Source: Dongia_B soli
GTDB lineage: Bacteria; Pseudomonadota; Alphaproteobacteria; Dongiales; Dongiaceae
Assembly: GCF_034044715.1 (NCBI RefSeq)
Contig: NZ_JAXCLW010000002.1
Coordinates: 1-64,000, forward strand
Length of the DNA stretch: 64,000 nucleotides
Direction: 5' to 3'
Numbering within the stretch: position 1 is the first letter of the stretch; each line of letters begins with the position of its first letter. Shown here piece after piece: positions 17,174 to 25,897 of the stretch. The position numbers were made by a program, and so were the translations under genes. Under the pieces are notes generated by a model. It was not told the origin of the DNA and searched no databases. It worked only from the letters and a program-made list of their open reading frames with translations.

Positions 17174-17941
17174 ATGATGTCAGGACAAGTTGCTCTCGTG
17201 ACCGGCGCGGGCAGCGCCGATGGGATCGGCTTCGCAACCGCAAAATTTTTGGCGGAAGCCGGTGCAAGTGTTGCCATTACCTCGACGACGGACCGCATCG
17301 AGGATCGGCTCGCTGAATTGCCGGTAGCGGATGAAAAAAAGCTTAGCCTGGTCGCCGATCTGACACGCGAGCGGCAGGTCGAACGTCTCGTCGAGCGGGT
17401 GCTGAAAACCTATGGCCGCATCGACATCCTCGTGAACAATGCCGGTATGATCCAAACGGGGGAGCGAGCTAAGGCATCACGGGTTCACCAAATCTCGACA
17501 GCCGAGTGGCAACGCGCTCTCGATATCAATATGAACACCTGTTTCTATGTCACGCGGGCAGTCATGCCGCATATGTTGCGCCGCAAATATGGCCGCATCG
17601 TCAATGTCGCCTCGGTGACGGGGCCGGTCGTTACCTTCGATCGCAGCGCTGCTTATAGTGCGGCCAAGGCGGCAATGGTCGGCTTCACGCGGGCAGCGGC
17701 TCTTGAAGTGGGTAGAAAAGGCATCACGGTCAATGCTGTTGCGCCCGGCTGGATTCAAACGGCGTCATCCTCCAAGATGGAAATTGAAGCCGGCAAGAAT
17801 ACACCGCTTGGGCGACCGGGCCGGGCTGTGGAAGTGGCCGCCGTCGCGGCTTTTCTCGCATCTGAATCGGCCGGTTATGTCACGGGCCAGATGATTGTAG
17901 TCGATGGCGGCAATGTCATCCAGGAACATAAGGGTGGATAA
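17174..17941 (+). CDS. Short-chain dehydrogenase/reductase
   Basis: About 255 residues from the ATG at 17174. A GTG at 17120 with AAGAGG upstream is an alternative start and would add 18 charged residues. Classical SDR features: nucleotide-binding VTGAGSADGIGFA near residues 8-20, LVNNAGM, the catalytic Ser in VASVTG, and Y-S-A-A-K (Tyr/Lys). The C-terminal FLASESAGYVTGQMIVVDGGN is typical of 3-oxoacyl-ACP-reductase-like SDRs. It is divergent from the aminotransferase across a 60-110 bp spacer, so shared regulation is plausible. Substrate unknown. Confidence 0.88.
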   Translation: MMSGQVALVTGAGSADGIGFATAKFLAEAGASVAITSTTDRIEDRLAELPVADEKKLSLVADLTRERQVERLVERVLKTYGRIDILVNNAGMIQTGERAKASRVHQISTAEWQRALDINMNTCFYVTRAVMPHMLRRKYGRIVNVASVTGPVVTFDRSAAYSAAKAAMVGFTRAAALEVGRKGITVNAVAPGWIQTASSSKMEIEAGKNTPLGRPGRAVEVAAVAAFLASESAGYVTGQMIVVDGGNVIQEHKGG

Positions 17942-17987
17942 TAGGCAGAAGACGAGCCATGGCCAAGCGGACGAGGGGAGAAAAAGC

Positions 17988-18341
17988 ATGCTTGATCGCC
18001 GCGTCATCGAGCAACTGATCGACGATATAGGGCAGGATGTCTTCGGGCGGCTGTCGCGGCAATTCCTCGACGAAACGACCGAGCGCATCGCAGCGATCAA
18101 GGCATGCCGACAGGGTGCCGAATGGAAGGAGTTGGCCCGCCATGCCCATTCGCTGAAGAGCACGTCGCAGAGCTTCGGACTTCAGCAAACAGGGCAATTG
18201 GCCGCCGCTTTGCAACATGCCGGCGATCGGGAGCAGGTCGCCTTGATCGAGCAGCTATCACCCGATTTATTTGCGGCTGCGACGGTGGAATGCCGGGAAT
18301 TCGCGGAATTATGCGATCAGCTTGCATTCAGCTCGCAATAG
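17988..18341 (+). CDS. HPt-domain phosphotransfer protein (LuxU-like)
   Basis: 117 residues, start ATG 17988 with GAGGGGAG 9 nt upstream. A single histidine phosphotransfer domain fills the protein; His54 in HAHSLKSTSQSFG is the expected phosphorylation site. Size and organisation resemble Vibrio LuxU. Its last 14 bp overlap, tail to tail, the gene for a sigma54-dependent response regulator of LuxO architecture, its likely phosphotransfer partner. No hybrid sensor kinase is encoded in the window, so the upstream kinase must be elsewhere. Confidence 0.8.
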   Translation: MLDRRVIEQLIDDIGQDVFGRLSRQFLDETTERIAAIKACRQGAEWKELARHAHSLKSTSQSFGLQQTGQLAAALQHAGDREQVALIEQLSPDLFAAATVECREFAELCDQLAFSSQ

Positions 18342-19794
18342 AAGACCGGTCCCAGCTCTGACGCTTGCGATAGAGCGTCGAGGGACTTACCCCCAGCGCG
18401 GCGGCCGCGCGCGGGATATTGCCGTCGCAGCGGGCGATCGCATGTTCGATCGCGTCGCGCTCGATCTCCGCCAAGGGCTTGATGTCCGGCAAGGCCACAT
18501 CATCGCCCAGTGGTGACAAGACCACAGGCTGAAACGATGTTGTCGCGACGGTGCCGGCCGGCTGAACCGTGTTGGAGGTGAATAGCTGCGGCGGCAGCAT
18601 GTCCAGCGTCACGATGGGCCCGGCATTCATCACGACGATGTTGCGGATCAAGTTCTGCAATTGCCTGATATTGCCCGGCCAGGCGTAATTGCCGAAACAG
18701 CGTTCGACCTCGGCGGCAAATCCGTTGAAAGTCTTGTTTTCCTCGCGGGCATATTGATCAAGGAAATGATGCGCGAGTTGCAGGATATCTTCGCCTCGTT
18801 CCCGTAATGGCGGCAGCATGATGTTCAAAACATGCAGCCGGTAGAACAGGTCTTCACGGAAGCGGCCGGCGGCGACTTCGGTCATCGGGTCGCGGTTGGT
18901 CGCACAAAGGATACGCACATCGACGCGTTCCACGCGGTCGCTGCCGACGCGCTGGAAGCTTCCGGTCTGCAGGAAGCGCAGCAGCTTCGGTTGCAGATCG
19001 ATGGACATCTCACAGATTTCATCCAGGAATAAGGTGCCGCCATCGGCGCTCGCCGCCGCACCTTCCCGGTCACCCTGGGCGCCGGTGAAAGCACCCTTCA
19101 CATGACCGAAAATCGCACTTTCCAACAGGTCCTTCGGCACGGCGGCGCAGTTGAGCGGCACGAAAGGAGCATTCGCGCGGGGTGAAATGCTGTGGATCGC
19201 CTGGGCGGCGACCTCCTTGCCGGTGCCCGATTGACCGGTAATGAAGACGGTCGCCTTGCTGGAGGCCGCAGCGGCGATCATGCGATAAGCGGTCTGCATC
19301 ACCTGCGACTTGCCGATGAAGCCATAGAATTCGGACTGGCTGAAATTGCCGCTGAGTGTCGCAACGACGTTGGAGAGGCGGCGGCGCTCCAGCACGTTGT
19401 TGAGCGTGATCAGCAGCCGGTCCGCATTGAAAGGCTTGACCAGAAAGTCGTAGGCACCTTCGCGCATGGCTTCCACGGCAGTGCTGATGGATCCGTCCGC
19501 CGTGATGACGACCGTCGCCGTGGCCAGTTGATTGTTTCTGATGTGACGCAAGACTTCCAAGCCGTCGATATCCGGCAACCGCAGATCGAGCAGAACGACA
19601 TCGGGGGGCTGGCGGATGATTTCCTTGATAGCCGCACGGCCAGTATCGCAATGGCGAACGGAATATGATCCGCGGCGCAAATATTCCTGGAATATCCGGG
19701 CCATGGAAAAGGTGTCTTCCACCAGAAGAACGTCGGATCTGAGCTGACCGTCCATTCGTTTCGCCATGATCATCAGGTCGGCAATATTTAGCAA
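18328..19794 (-). CDS. Sigma54-dependent response regulator (LuxO/NtrC family)
   Basis: 488 residues in three domains. Receiver: residues about 21-135, with acidic EDT at 26-28, phospho-acceptor Asp70 in VLLDLRL and Lys120 in VKPF. AAA+ sigma54-interaction domain: about 155-390, Walker A GQSGTGKE at 187-194, GAFTGA at 234-239 (the sigma54 contact loop) and Walker B LFLDEI at 255-260. C-terminal Fis-type helix-turn-helix: about 440-485, GNIPRAAAALGVSPSTLYRK. It would activate sigma54 promoters when phosphorylated. The convergent HPt gene is the probable phosphate donor. Start choice among several near-terminal Met codons is uncertain. Confidence 0.9.
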   Translation of the reverse strand: MLNIADLMIMAKRMDGQLRSDVLLVEDTFSMARIFQEYLRRGSYSVRHCDTGRAAIKEIIRQPPDVVLLDLRLPDIDGLEVLRHIRNNQLATATVVITADGSISTAVEAMREGAYDFLVKPFNADRLLITLNNVLERRRLSNVVATLSGNFSQSEFYGFIGKSQVMQTAYRMIAAAASSKATVFITGQSGTGKEVAAQAIHSISPRANAPFVPLNCAAVPKDLLESAIFGHVKGAFTGAQGDREGAAASADGGTLFLDEICEMSIDLQPKLLRFLQTGSFQRVGSDRVERVDVRILCATNRDPMTEVAAGRFREDLFYRLHVLNIMLPPLRERGEDILQLAHHFLDQYAREENKTFNGFAAEVERCFGNYAWPGNIRQLQNLIRNIVVMNAGPIVTLDMLPPQLFTSNTVQPAGTVATTSFQPVVLSPLGDDVALPDIKPLAEIERDAIEHAIARCDGNIPRAAAALGVSPSTLYRKRQSWDRSSIAS

Positions 19795-19954
19795 TCAGGC
19801 GCAGATGGCGAAAGAAGTGTCAATTGAGACGGCTGTCTTAACGCGACGGCGACAGAATTTTCTACTATAAAGAAAGAATCTTTTCGGATCAGCATCGCGA
19901 TTCCGGTATCTGCCGCTCTAGCAGGCCGTTCGATCTGTGTCTAAGGGACCAGGT

Positions 19955-20257
19955 TCAAACCAAATGCGGTTTGGTTTCGATCAGATGGTTGATCACCAGC
20001 AGACCCGGAAAGGCGACGGCGATGTGGGACGGCGTAATGCGGACGACCGATCCGATGATCGGCCCGAGGCCGGGAAGATCGACGGAGATCTTGTCGCCCA
20101 CCAATGCGGCCCGGTTGGTCTTCAAAAGCGCGCCGCTGGCAGAGATATCGATCAGCCGGCAGGCGACGTCGATGCCCTGGATATTCAGATGCGTCGGCAG
20201 ATTGACGGCATAACGCGGGGAAGCCCGCCGTTCACTGCTCGATTTCCGTTTAAGCAT
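19955..20257 (-). CDS. PilZ domain protein
   Basis: 100 residues, essentially one PilZ domain. The cyclic-di-GMP-binding signature is present: RRASPRYAV (RxxxR) near residues 10-18, followed by DISASGALL (D/NxSxxG) near 37-45. Such proteins change conformation on c-di-GMP binding and act on motility, exopolysaccharide or transcription partners. The target here is unknown. It is monocistronic, between the sigma54 activator and the flavoprotein, with 160 bp upstream of the activator. Confidence 0.88.
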   Translation of the reverse strand: MLKRKSSSERRASPRYAVNLPTHLNIQGIDVACRLIDISASGALLKTNRAALVGDKISVDLPGLGPIIGSVVRITPSHIAVAFPGLLVINHLIETKPHLV

Positions 20258-20337
20258 CCGATTTCCTTCTCGTCATCCGCTGCCACTATCGCTGTCGGCG
20301 GTTGAAAAAGCCTTAATCGCCACCGCCGACGGCTGTC

Positions 20338-21465
20338 CTACTGGCAGCGGTTGGGGGCCAAGGCCTCGGCCGTAATTCCTCGCGCACCCAGATCGTTGGG
20401 AATATTGCCCTGATTGATCAAGCTAGCAGTGATGCGTCCCAAGGTTGCCGACATCATGATGCCAAATCCGCCTTGTCCGGCCAACCAGAAGAAATTTTCC
20501 AGCGAGGAATCGAAGCCGGCAACCGGCATTTCGTCGGCGACAAAGCTACGCAACCCGGCCCAGCTATGATCGATCCGACGAATGGTGAGTTGGGTATGAC
20601 GTTCAAGCCAGTCGGCCAGGACCGCGATATCCATCTCATCGGGCTGGATGTCCTGTGGCTCGACCGGCGTCTGATCGCCGGGAGAGGCCATGAGCTTGCC
20701 GGAACTCGGCTTGATATAGGTTTCGCCGCCAGCGAAATCGACAGCCGGCATCTGGCTGACATTCATGCCCGCCGGCGGGTCGATCAGGATTGCGGTTCGC
20801 CGTTTCGGCACCAGGCCGATCGATTTGGCGCCGGCCAGCATGCCGATTTGATTGGCCCAGGCGCCCGCAGCGTTGATGACGAACTTCGCTTGGTAAGTCT
20901 CGCCGCTTGCCTTGACCTGCCAGCCTGAGCCAGTCCGCGTCAATTCGGTCACGCGGGCGCCGGTGATGACTTTGCCGCCGCTTTCTTTCAGGCCTTTCAG
21001 AAAACCGCGATGGATGGCATCAACATCCATGTCAAGAACGCCCGGCTCGATGACGGCGCGGGCGATTTGATCGCGACGTAGCAAGGGCGCTTGCTTCAAG
21101 GCATCCTCGACGGAAAGTTCGAGAATTGGATTTTCTTCCGTGCCAAGAGCGAGCACCTTATCCAGCCGGGCTTCATCGCCATGCAAGGCTACGCTCATGC
21201 CACCGCGCGGCGTCAGAAGCGGGTGATCGGCAAAACCGGGCGGCGGGTTGACCAAGAAGTCAAAGCTGGCCGTGCTGATCGCCCGCACCAGGGATGGGCC
21301 ATAATTGCGGGTGAAGAGCGCTGCCGAGCGCCCGGTCGAGTGATAGCCGGGCGCGTCCTCGGCTTCGAGCATCAAGACCTTGCCGGATTTGACCAATTCA
21401 TAGCCGGCCGCGGCGCCTGAGACGCCAGCGCCGATGATCAGAAAATCACAGTTGTTCGACATCAC
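20338..21465 (-). CDS. FAD-dependent D-amino-acid dehydrogenase-like oxidoreductase (DauA-like)
   Basis: 375 residues, the DAO family. The N-terminus has the dinucleotide motif IIGAGVSGAAAGYEL (about 10-24), and the C-terminal FAD region reads FFWLAGQGGFGIMMSATLGR. Length and overall pattern (STGRSAALFTRNYGP, WAGLRSFVADEMPVAGFD) resemble Pseudomonas D-arginine dehydrogenase DauA, so D-arginine or a similar basic D-amino acid is the best guess for substrate. It shares strand and short spacing (17 bp) with the MATE pump gene upstream of it. Opine or glycine oxidase-type activity cannot be excluded. Confidence 0.8.
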   Translation of the reverse strand: MMSNNCDFLIIGAGVSGAAAGYELVKSGKVLMLEAEDAPGYHSTGRSAALFTRNYGPSLVRAISTASFDFLVNPPPGFADHPLLTPRGGMSVALHGDEARLDKVLALGTEENPILELSVEDALKQAPLLRRDQIARAVIEPGVLDMDVDAIHRGFLKGLKESGGKVITGARVTELTRTGSGWQVKASGETYQAKFVINAAGAWANQIGMLAGAKSIGLVPKRRTAILIDPPAGMNVSQMPAVDFAGGETYIKPSSGKLMASPGDQTPVEPQDIQPDEMDIAVLADWLERHTQLTIRRIDHSWAGLRSFVADEMPVAGFDSSLENFFWLAGQGGFGIMMSATLGRITASLINQGNIPNDLGARGITAEALAPNRCQ

Positions 21466-21482
21466 TCCCCGCTACCTTATCC

Positions 21483-22880
21483 TTAGCCCTGGGCCCGAAT
21501 TCTCTTTTGCGTCAACGCATGAAACCGCCAGATCAGCAGCGTCATCGCAATACCCAGCGATGTCGCCAGCGCCGTCATGAGCGCCATCGGTCCCATACCA
21601 TGCCGATAGCCCCAGATATAGCCGATAGGTACGCCAACGGCCCAAAAACTCAGACCATAGATGATCGTCGGCAAGGCGGTATCGGAAGCGCCGCGGAGGC
21701 TTCCCATCAGCACGCCCTGCAAACCGTCGATGACAATCATCATGGCGGTCACAGTGAAAACCGGTACGAGCAACACAATGACGGCAGCATCGTGGCTATA
21801 AGCGTGGGCGAGCGGCTCCACGAGAAGAGAGAGCGTTATGGAAATGAGCGCCATGACGGCAAATTCCATACCGAAGGCAACCCAACCGGCACGCGCAGCA
21901 TCGCGCCACGATCCACGGCCAATGGCATTGGCGACCCGAATAGCGGCCGCCGTGGCAATGCCGATCGTGAGCATATAGACGAGGCTGGTCAGATTGATCG
22001 CTGAATGCATGGCCGCAAGCGAGGATGTGCCAAGCCAGCCGGCCATCACGATCATTGAACCGAAGCAGCTCGATTCCAGCGCGATCGCCAGGGCCAATGG
22101 CAGACCCAGCCAGAGCAGCCGTTTCAGCTCACCAGGCTGCCAGCCGCCGAGTAACTTGATGCCGTAAACGGCGCGATCACGCTGGCAGAAAATGACGGTG
22201 AGGGCGCACAAGAACATCAGCCATCGTGTGATGGAGGTTGCCAAGGCAGCGCCGCTGGCACCGGAAATCTGCGCGCCGAAAATCGGAGACAGATCAATAG
22301 CGCCATTGGTCAATGGCCAAGCCAAAGCGAAATTCACGATATTGGCGACCAGCATGATGACGGTGCCCGGCCAAGGGCGGCTGATCCCTTCCAGCAACAG
22401 GTTGCAGGCGGCGAACAGCATCAGCCCGGGCATGCCGATGGCGAACATCTGCAAGGCAAAGCCGCTGCCGGCGGCGATATCCGCAGGCTGGCCAAGCAGC
22501 CGCATGAAGGCCTCGCCGCTGGCCAGGATAAGTGCCTGCAACAACCCCAGAATGCCGGCAACGATCAGTGAGAGCCGCCAGATGCCGCCACAGCGGTGCC
22601 GTTCGCCAGCACCGTCCGCCTGAGCGCAAAGCACGATCGTCCCGATCAAAAGGCCGATGCCGACGGCCTGTAACAATGTCTGCGGTTGAACGCTGCCGCC
22701 GAAAAAGGCCAATTCGACCCCACTGCCGCGGCAGAGGAAGGTATCCACGGCGATCATGATGACAAGGCCCGCCCGCGACAGCATCACCGGTAGCGCCAAA
22801 CTGACGGTCCGGCGGATATGATGGCTGACCGGCGCCGCGACCGGCACGGGTGACAGGGAGGGAGCACTCGTTACGTTCAT
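21483..22880 (-). CDS. MATE family efflux transporter
   Basis: 465 residues with about 12 hydrophobic helices in two homologous halves, as usual for the MATE family (NorM/DinF branch). The first half begins HHIRRTVSLALPVMLSRAGLVIMIAVDTFLC. The second half contains GASDTALPTIIYGLSFWAVGVPIGYIWG, a typical C-lobe segment. These are cation-coupled exporters of organic cations, drugs or metabolites. It is followed 17 bp downstream by the DauA-like flavoprotein on the same strand, so the two may be co-transcribed. Substrate not predictable. Confidence 0.88.
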   Translation of the reverse strand: MNVTSAPSLSPVPVAAPVSHHIRRTVSLALPVMLSRAGLVIMIAVDTFLCRGSGVELAFFGGSVQPQTLLQAVGIGLLIGTIVLCAQADGAGERHRCGGIWRLSLIVAGILGLLQALILASGEAFMRLLGQPADIAAGSGFALQMFAIGMPGLMLFAACNLLLEGISRPWPGTVIMLVANIVNFALAWPLTNGAIDLSPIFGAQISGASGAALATSITRWLMFLCALTVIFCQRDRAVYGIKLLGGWQPGELKRLLWLGLPLALAIALESSCFGSMIVMAGWLGTSSLAAMHSAINLTSLVYMLTIGIATAAAIRVANAIGRGSWRDAARAGWVAFGMEFAVMALISITLSLLVEPLAHAYSHDAAVIVLLVPVFTVTAMMIVIDGLQGVLMGSLRGASDTALPTIIYGLSFWAVGVPIGYIWGYRHGMGPMALMTALATSLGIAMTLLIWRFHALTQKRIRAQG

Positions 22881-23014
22881 GTTAACGATTGGTCATCTAT
22901 ATAATTTCGACTGAGTCCGACCTGACGATGCGGCACATTGCCGGACGCAACGTGCATTACCACCAGCGCGGCTAGATTGTCGACCGTAAGTATTTGATTT
23001 GGCGAGCGTGAAGA

Positions 23015-23962
23015 ATGGGGTTGTTTGGCTCAAAAACAGCTGGGTCCCACCAAAAAAAGCCCTTTCGTGAGCGTTTCAAGGCGTGGTGGGAAGGATATGA
23101 CCTGCCGGAACCGGCGCCCGAGCCGGAGCCGGTGGAGCCGGTTCTCGATCTATCGTTTCCTCAGACCCCGATCCCGCCGCTGGAACATCCAATCGTGAAA
23201 GTTCAGATGGCAATCTGGGGTGAGGGCAACAGCCGCCCTGGCAATGCCGAATACGTGCTTTATCTGGTAAAACCCTTCGCGCTGAACGAGACGATGTCGA
23301 TCCTCGATTTCGGCTGCGGATTGGGCGGCAGCACCCGGGCGATCGCAAAGGAATTCGATGTCTATGCGACCGGCTATGAATCTGACCAGATTCTGGCCGA
23401 GGCCGGCAAGGCGCTATCGGTGAAGCATGGAATGGATCGGAGGGCGGCGATCAGCCATTACGATCCAAGAACCACTGTTCTGAAATCAGGGCAATTCGAC
23501 TGCATTTTCTGCGCTGACCACATGCATGCCGTTGCCGGCAAATCGCAGATGCTGTCGCGACTGGAGGTAGCCCTCAAGACGCGTGGCCAGATCACCATCG
23601 TCGATTCCGTGCTGGGGGAAAAGATCAAGCCGGACGACCAGAGGCTGGCCGCGACCTTGGGCGCTGAGGCGATGGAGCAATCGCTGTTCTGGTCCACCGC
23701 CGATTACGAAAAGGCATTCCGGGAACTGAAATTCGACCTGCGGATCGGCGAGGATATCACCGAGCGCTACCGCAAGCTGGTCACTGAAGGTTGGGACAGT
23801 TTCGTCCAGAAGCCGGAAGGCAAGGAAGCCAGCCGCGCCTTTCCCAAGGAGACGGTTGCGGAAGCCGAATTATGGCAGCGCCGTCTTGCCGCCTATGACG
23901 CCGGTTTGCTGCGAGTCTATCGGTTCTATGCAATAAAAATGGGCGGTACCCGCACCTCGTGA
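23015..23962 (+). CDS. Class I SAM-dependent methyltransferase
   Basis: 315 residues. Residues 1-45 are basic and proline/glutamate-rich. Motif I LDFGCGLGGSTRAIA (about residues 93-107) followed by YATGYESDQ, and a motif-IV-like FDCIFCADHMHAV, define a class I methyltransferase. A C-terminal helical extension follows (residues about 210-315). I cannot name the substrate; similar proteins are annotated only as generic methyltransferases. It lies upstream of rpmJ but rpmJ has its own promoter. Confidence 0.8.
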   Translation: MGLFGSKTAGSHQKKPFRERFKAWWEGYDLPEPAPEPEPVEPVLDLSFPQTPIPPLEHPIVKVQMAIWGEGNSRPGNAEYVLYLVKPFALNETMSILDFGCGLGGSTRAIAKEFDVYATGYESDQILAEAGKALSVKHGMDRRAAISHYDPRTTVLKSGQFDCIFCADHMHAVAGKSQMLSRLEVALKTRGQITIVDSVLGEKIKPDDQRLAATLGAEAMEQSLFWSTADYEKAFRELKFDLRIGEDITERYRKLVTEGWDSFVQKPEGKEASRAFPKETVAEAELWQRRLAAYDAGLLRVYRFYAIKMGGTRTS

Positions 23963-24008
23963 AGGTGCATCCAAGGGTATTGTCGTTTTTATCAAGGGCT
24001 TATACCGG

Positions 24009-24048
24009 GTCAAGCATACTTGACAGTTACTGCCGCGGTCACTATGTT
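24009..24048 (+). promoter_or_regulatory. Sigma70-type rpmJ promoter with overlapping inverted repeat
   Basis: TTGACA (24020-24025), a 17-bp spacer and TATGTT (24043-24048) form a near-consensus promoter about 30 bp before the rpmJ start. The -35 box is embedded in the inverted repeat GTCAAG-CATA-CTTGAC (24009-24024), a possible operator. Confidence 0.7.
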
Positions 24049-24080
24049 CCGCCCGCGTTTGTGAATTCGAGGACCGGACC

Positions 24081-24206
24081 ATGAAAGTCATTAATTCTCT
24101 CAAGGCAGCGAAGGGGCGCCACAAGGATTGCCGCATCGTTCGCCGTAAGGGCCGGGTCTATATCATTAACAAAACCAACCCGCGTTATAAGGCCCGCCAG
24201 GGCTAA
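24081..24206 (+). CDS. rpmJ: 50S ribosomal protein L36, type B
   Basis: 41 residues: starts MKVINSLKAAKGRHKDCR and ends NPRYKARQG, the complete type-B L36 found in alphaproteobacteria. It has only one cysteine, so it lacks the C-C-C-H zinc ribbon of type A and should be zinc-independent. L36 is the last-assembled small protein of the large subunit, binding 23S rRNA. GAGGACC lies just upstream of the ATG at 24081. It is monocistronic, with its own promoter and a strong terminator. Confidence 0.95.
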   Translation: MKVINSLKAAKGRHKDCRIVRRKGRVYIINKTNPRYKARQG

Positions 24207-24278
24207 ATTTCGGGGCAGGTTGAGTGCCTCGATCGCGGATCGGGTTGCGCTCTCTGAGATAGATCACGTTCCGTTACG

Positions 24279-24311
24279 AACCGCGCCGGTTTCCGGCGCG
24301 GTTTCGTTTTT
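24279..24311 (+). terminator. Rho-independent terminator after rpmJ
   Basis: AACCGCGCCGG (24279-24289) pairs perfectly with CCGGCGCGGTT (24293-24303) around a TTT loop, followed by TCGTTTTT. This is an 11-bp, very stable stem with a U-tract. Confidence 0.93.
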
Positions 24312-24379
24312 CCGCTTCCCTTTATGCCCTGGCAGGCAATGTGGCATGGTAGCGGAAGGATGCCGCCCAGTCGTTTACA

Positions 24380-24391
24380 CTGATATATCAG
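24380..24391. promoter_or_regulatory. Perfect palindrome upstream of glcD
   Basis: CTGATATATCAG is a perfect 12-bp palindrome 19 bp before the glcD start. It could be an operator for the glycolate operon or part of the promoter. No regulator gene is adjacent. Confidence 0.4.
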
Positions 24392-24409
24392 ATGGGCTAA
24401 GAGTTTGCC

Positions 24410-25897
24410 ATGTTGATGCCTGAACCTGATGCCGCCGTTCTCGCGCGTCGGCCGCAATTGGTCGATGCGCTGAAACGCCTGATCGACCCGGCCGGTGTCA
24501 TTGCCGATCCCATCGCCTTGCGGGCCTATGAGAATGATGGGCTGACGGCTTACCGACAGCCGCCGATGATTGCCGTGCTGCCGAGAGACACGGCGGAGGT
24601 CGCAGCTATCCTGCGCTTCTGCCATCAGGAGAGGATCAAGGTCGTGCCGCGCGGCTCCGGCACGTCACTTTCCGGCGGGGCGCTGCCTCTGGCCGACGGG
24701 ATCTTGCTTGGCCTCGGCAAGTTCAACCGTATCCTTGAGATCGATTACGACAATCGGTGCGCCGTGGTACAGCCCGGCGTGCCGAATTTAGCGATCAGCC
24801 ACGCGGTTGCCGAGCGCGGCTTCTATTACGCGCCGGATCCCTCCAGCCAGATCGCCTGCAGCATCGGCGGCAATGTGGCGGAAAATTCCGGCGGTGTTCA
24901 TTGCCTCAAATATGGCCTCACCACCAACAATCTCCTTGGCCTGGAAATCGTTCTGATGACGGGCGAGGTGCTGCGCATCGGCGGCAAGCATCTGGATGCC
25001 AATGGCTATGACCTGATGGGTATCTTGACCGGCTCGGAAGGTTTGCTGGGCGTGGTTACCGAGGTAACGGTGCGGTTGCTGCGCAAACCGGAGACAGCGC
25101 GTGCCTTGCTGGCCGGTTTTTCTAGTTCCGAAGCGGCAGGACAATGCGTCGCCGATGTCATCGCCGCCGGCATCATCCCGGCCGGCATGGAGATGATGGA
25201 TCGGCCGGCCACCCATGCCGTGGAAGATTTCGTGCACGCCGGCTATCCGATGGAGGCCGAGGCTTTGCTGATTGTCGAACTCGATGGCCCCGAGGTCGAG
25301 GTGGATCATCTGTTATCGCAAGTCTGCGCAATCGCCGAAACTAACGGCGCGACGTCCCAGCGGGCGAGTGCATCCGAGCAGGAACGCCTGCTGCTTTGGG
25401 CCGGCCGCAAGGCAGCCTTTCCGGCAATCGGTCGCATTTCGCCCGATTACTACTGCATGGATGGCACCATTCCCCGCAGCAAGCTGCCGCAGGTATTGGC
25501 GCGCATGGATGAATTATCGCGGCGTTACGGCTTGCGGGTTGCCAATGTCTTTCATGCGGGCGACGGCAATCTGCATCCGTTGATCATGTATGACGCCAAT
25601 AAGCCGGGTGAATTGGAAGCGGCGGAATCCTTTGGCGCCGATATCCTGTGTCTCTGCGTCGAAGTTGGCGGTGTCCTGACCGGCGAACACGGTGTTGGTG
25701 TCGAGAAGCGTGATCTCATGCCCCGGATGTTCAGTGATGTCGATCTGGATCAGCAGATGCGTCTGAAATGCGCATTCGACGATAAGCAGCTTCTCAATCC
25801 CGGTAAGGTATTCCCGGTCTTGCGCCGCTGCGCGGAACTGGGCGCAATGCATATCCATCGTGGTCAATTGCCACGTCCTGATTTGCCGCATTTCTGA
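24410..25897 (+). CDS. glcD: Glycolate oxidase subunit GlcD (FAD-linked)
   Basis: 495 residues. FAD-binding PCMH domain: VVPRGSGTSLSGGALPLADG (about residues 79-98) and QIACSIGGNVAENSGGVHCLKYG (about 147-169). C-terminal FAD-oxidase domain: FHAGDGNLHP with the conserved histidines, and GGVLTGEHGVGVEK. GlcD is the catalytic flavosubunit of membrane-associated glycolate dehydrogenase, oxidising glycolate (and D-lactate) to glyoxylate with quinone as acceptor. The stop codon overlaps the glcE ATG, and glcF follows, giving the classical glcDEF order. No glcC regulator is in the window. Confidence 0.95.
   Translation: MLMPEPDAAVLARRPQLVDALKRLIDPAGVIADPIALRAYENDGLTAYRQPPMIAVLPRDTAEVAAILRFCHQERIKVVPRGSGTSLSGGALPLADGILLGLGKFNRILEIDYDNRCAVVQPGVPNLAISHAVAERGFYYAPDPSSQIACSIGGNVAENSGGVHCLKYGLTTNNLLGLEIVLMTGEVLRIGGKHLDANGYDLMGILTGSEGLLGVVTEVTVRLLRKPETARALLAGFSSSEAAGQCVADVIAAGIIPAGMEMMDRPATHAVEDFVHAGYPMEAEALLIVELDGPEVEVDHLLSQVCAIAETNGATSQRASASEQERLLLWAGRKAAFPAIGRISPDYYCMDGTIPRSKLPQVLARMDELSRRYGLRVANVFHAGDGNLHPLIMYDANKPGELEAAESFGADILCLCVEVGGVLTGEHGVGVEKRDLMPRMFSDVDLDQQMRLKCAFDDKQLLNPGKVFPVLRRCAELGAMHIHRGQLPRPDLPHF

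Noticed and set aside
19800..19954. Sigma54 or AT-rich operator upstream of the LuxO-like regulator
   Set aside because: AT-rich stretches are present but no paired elements with correct spacing.
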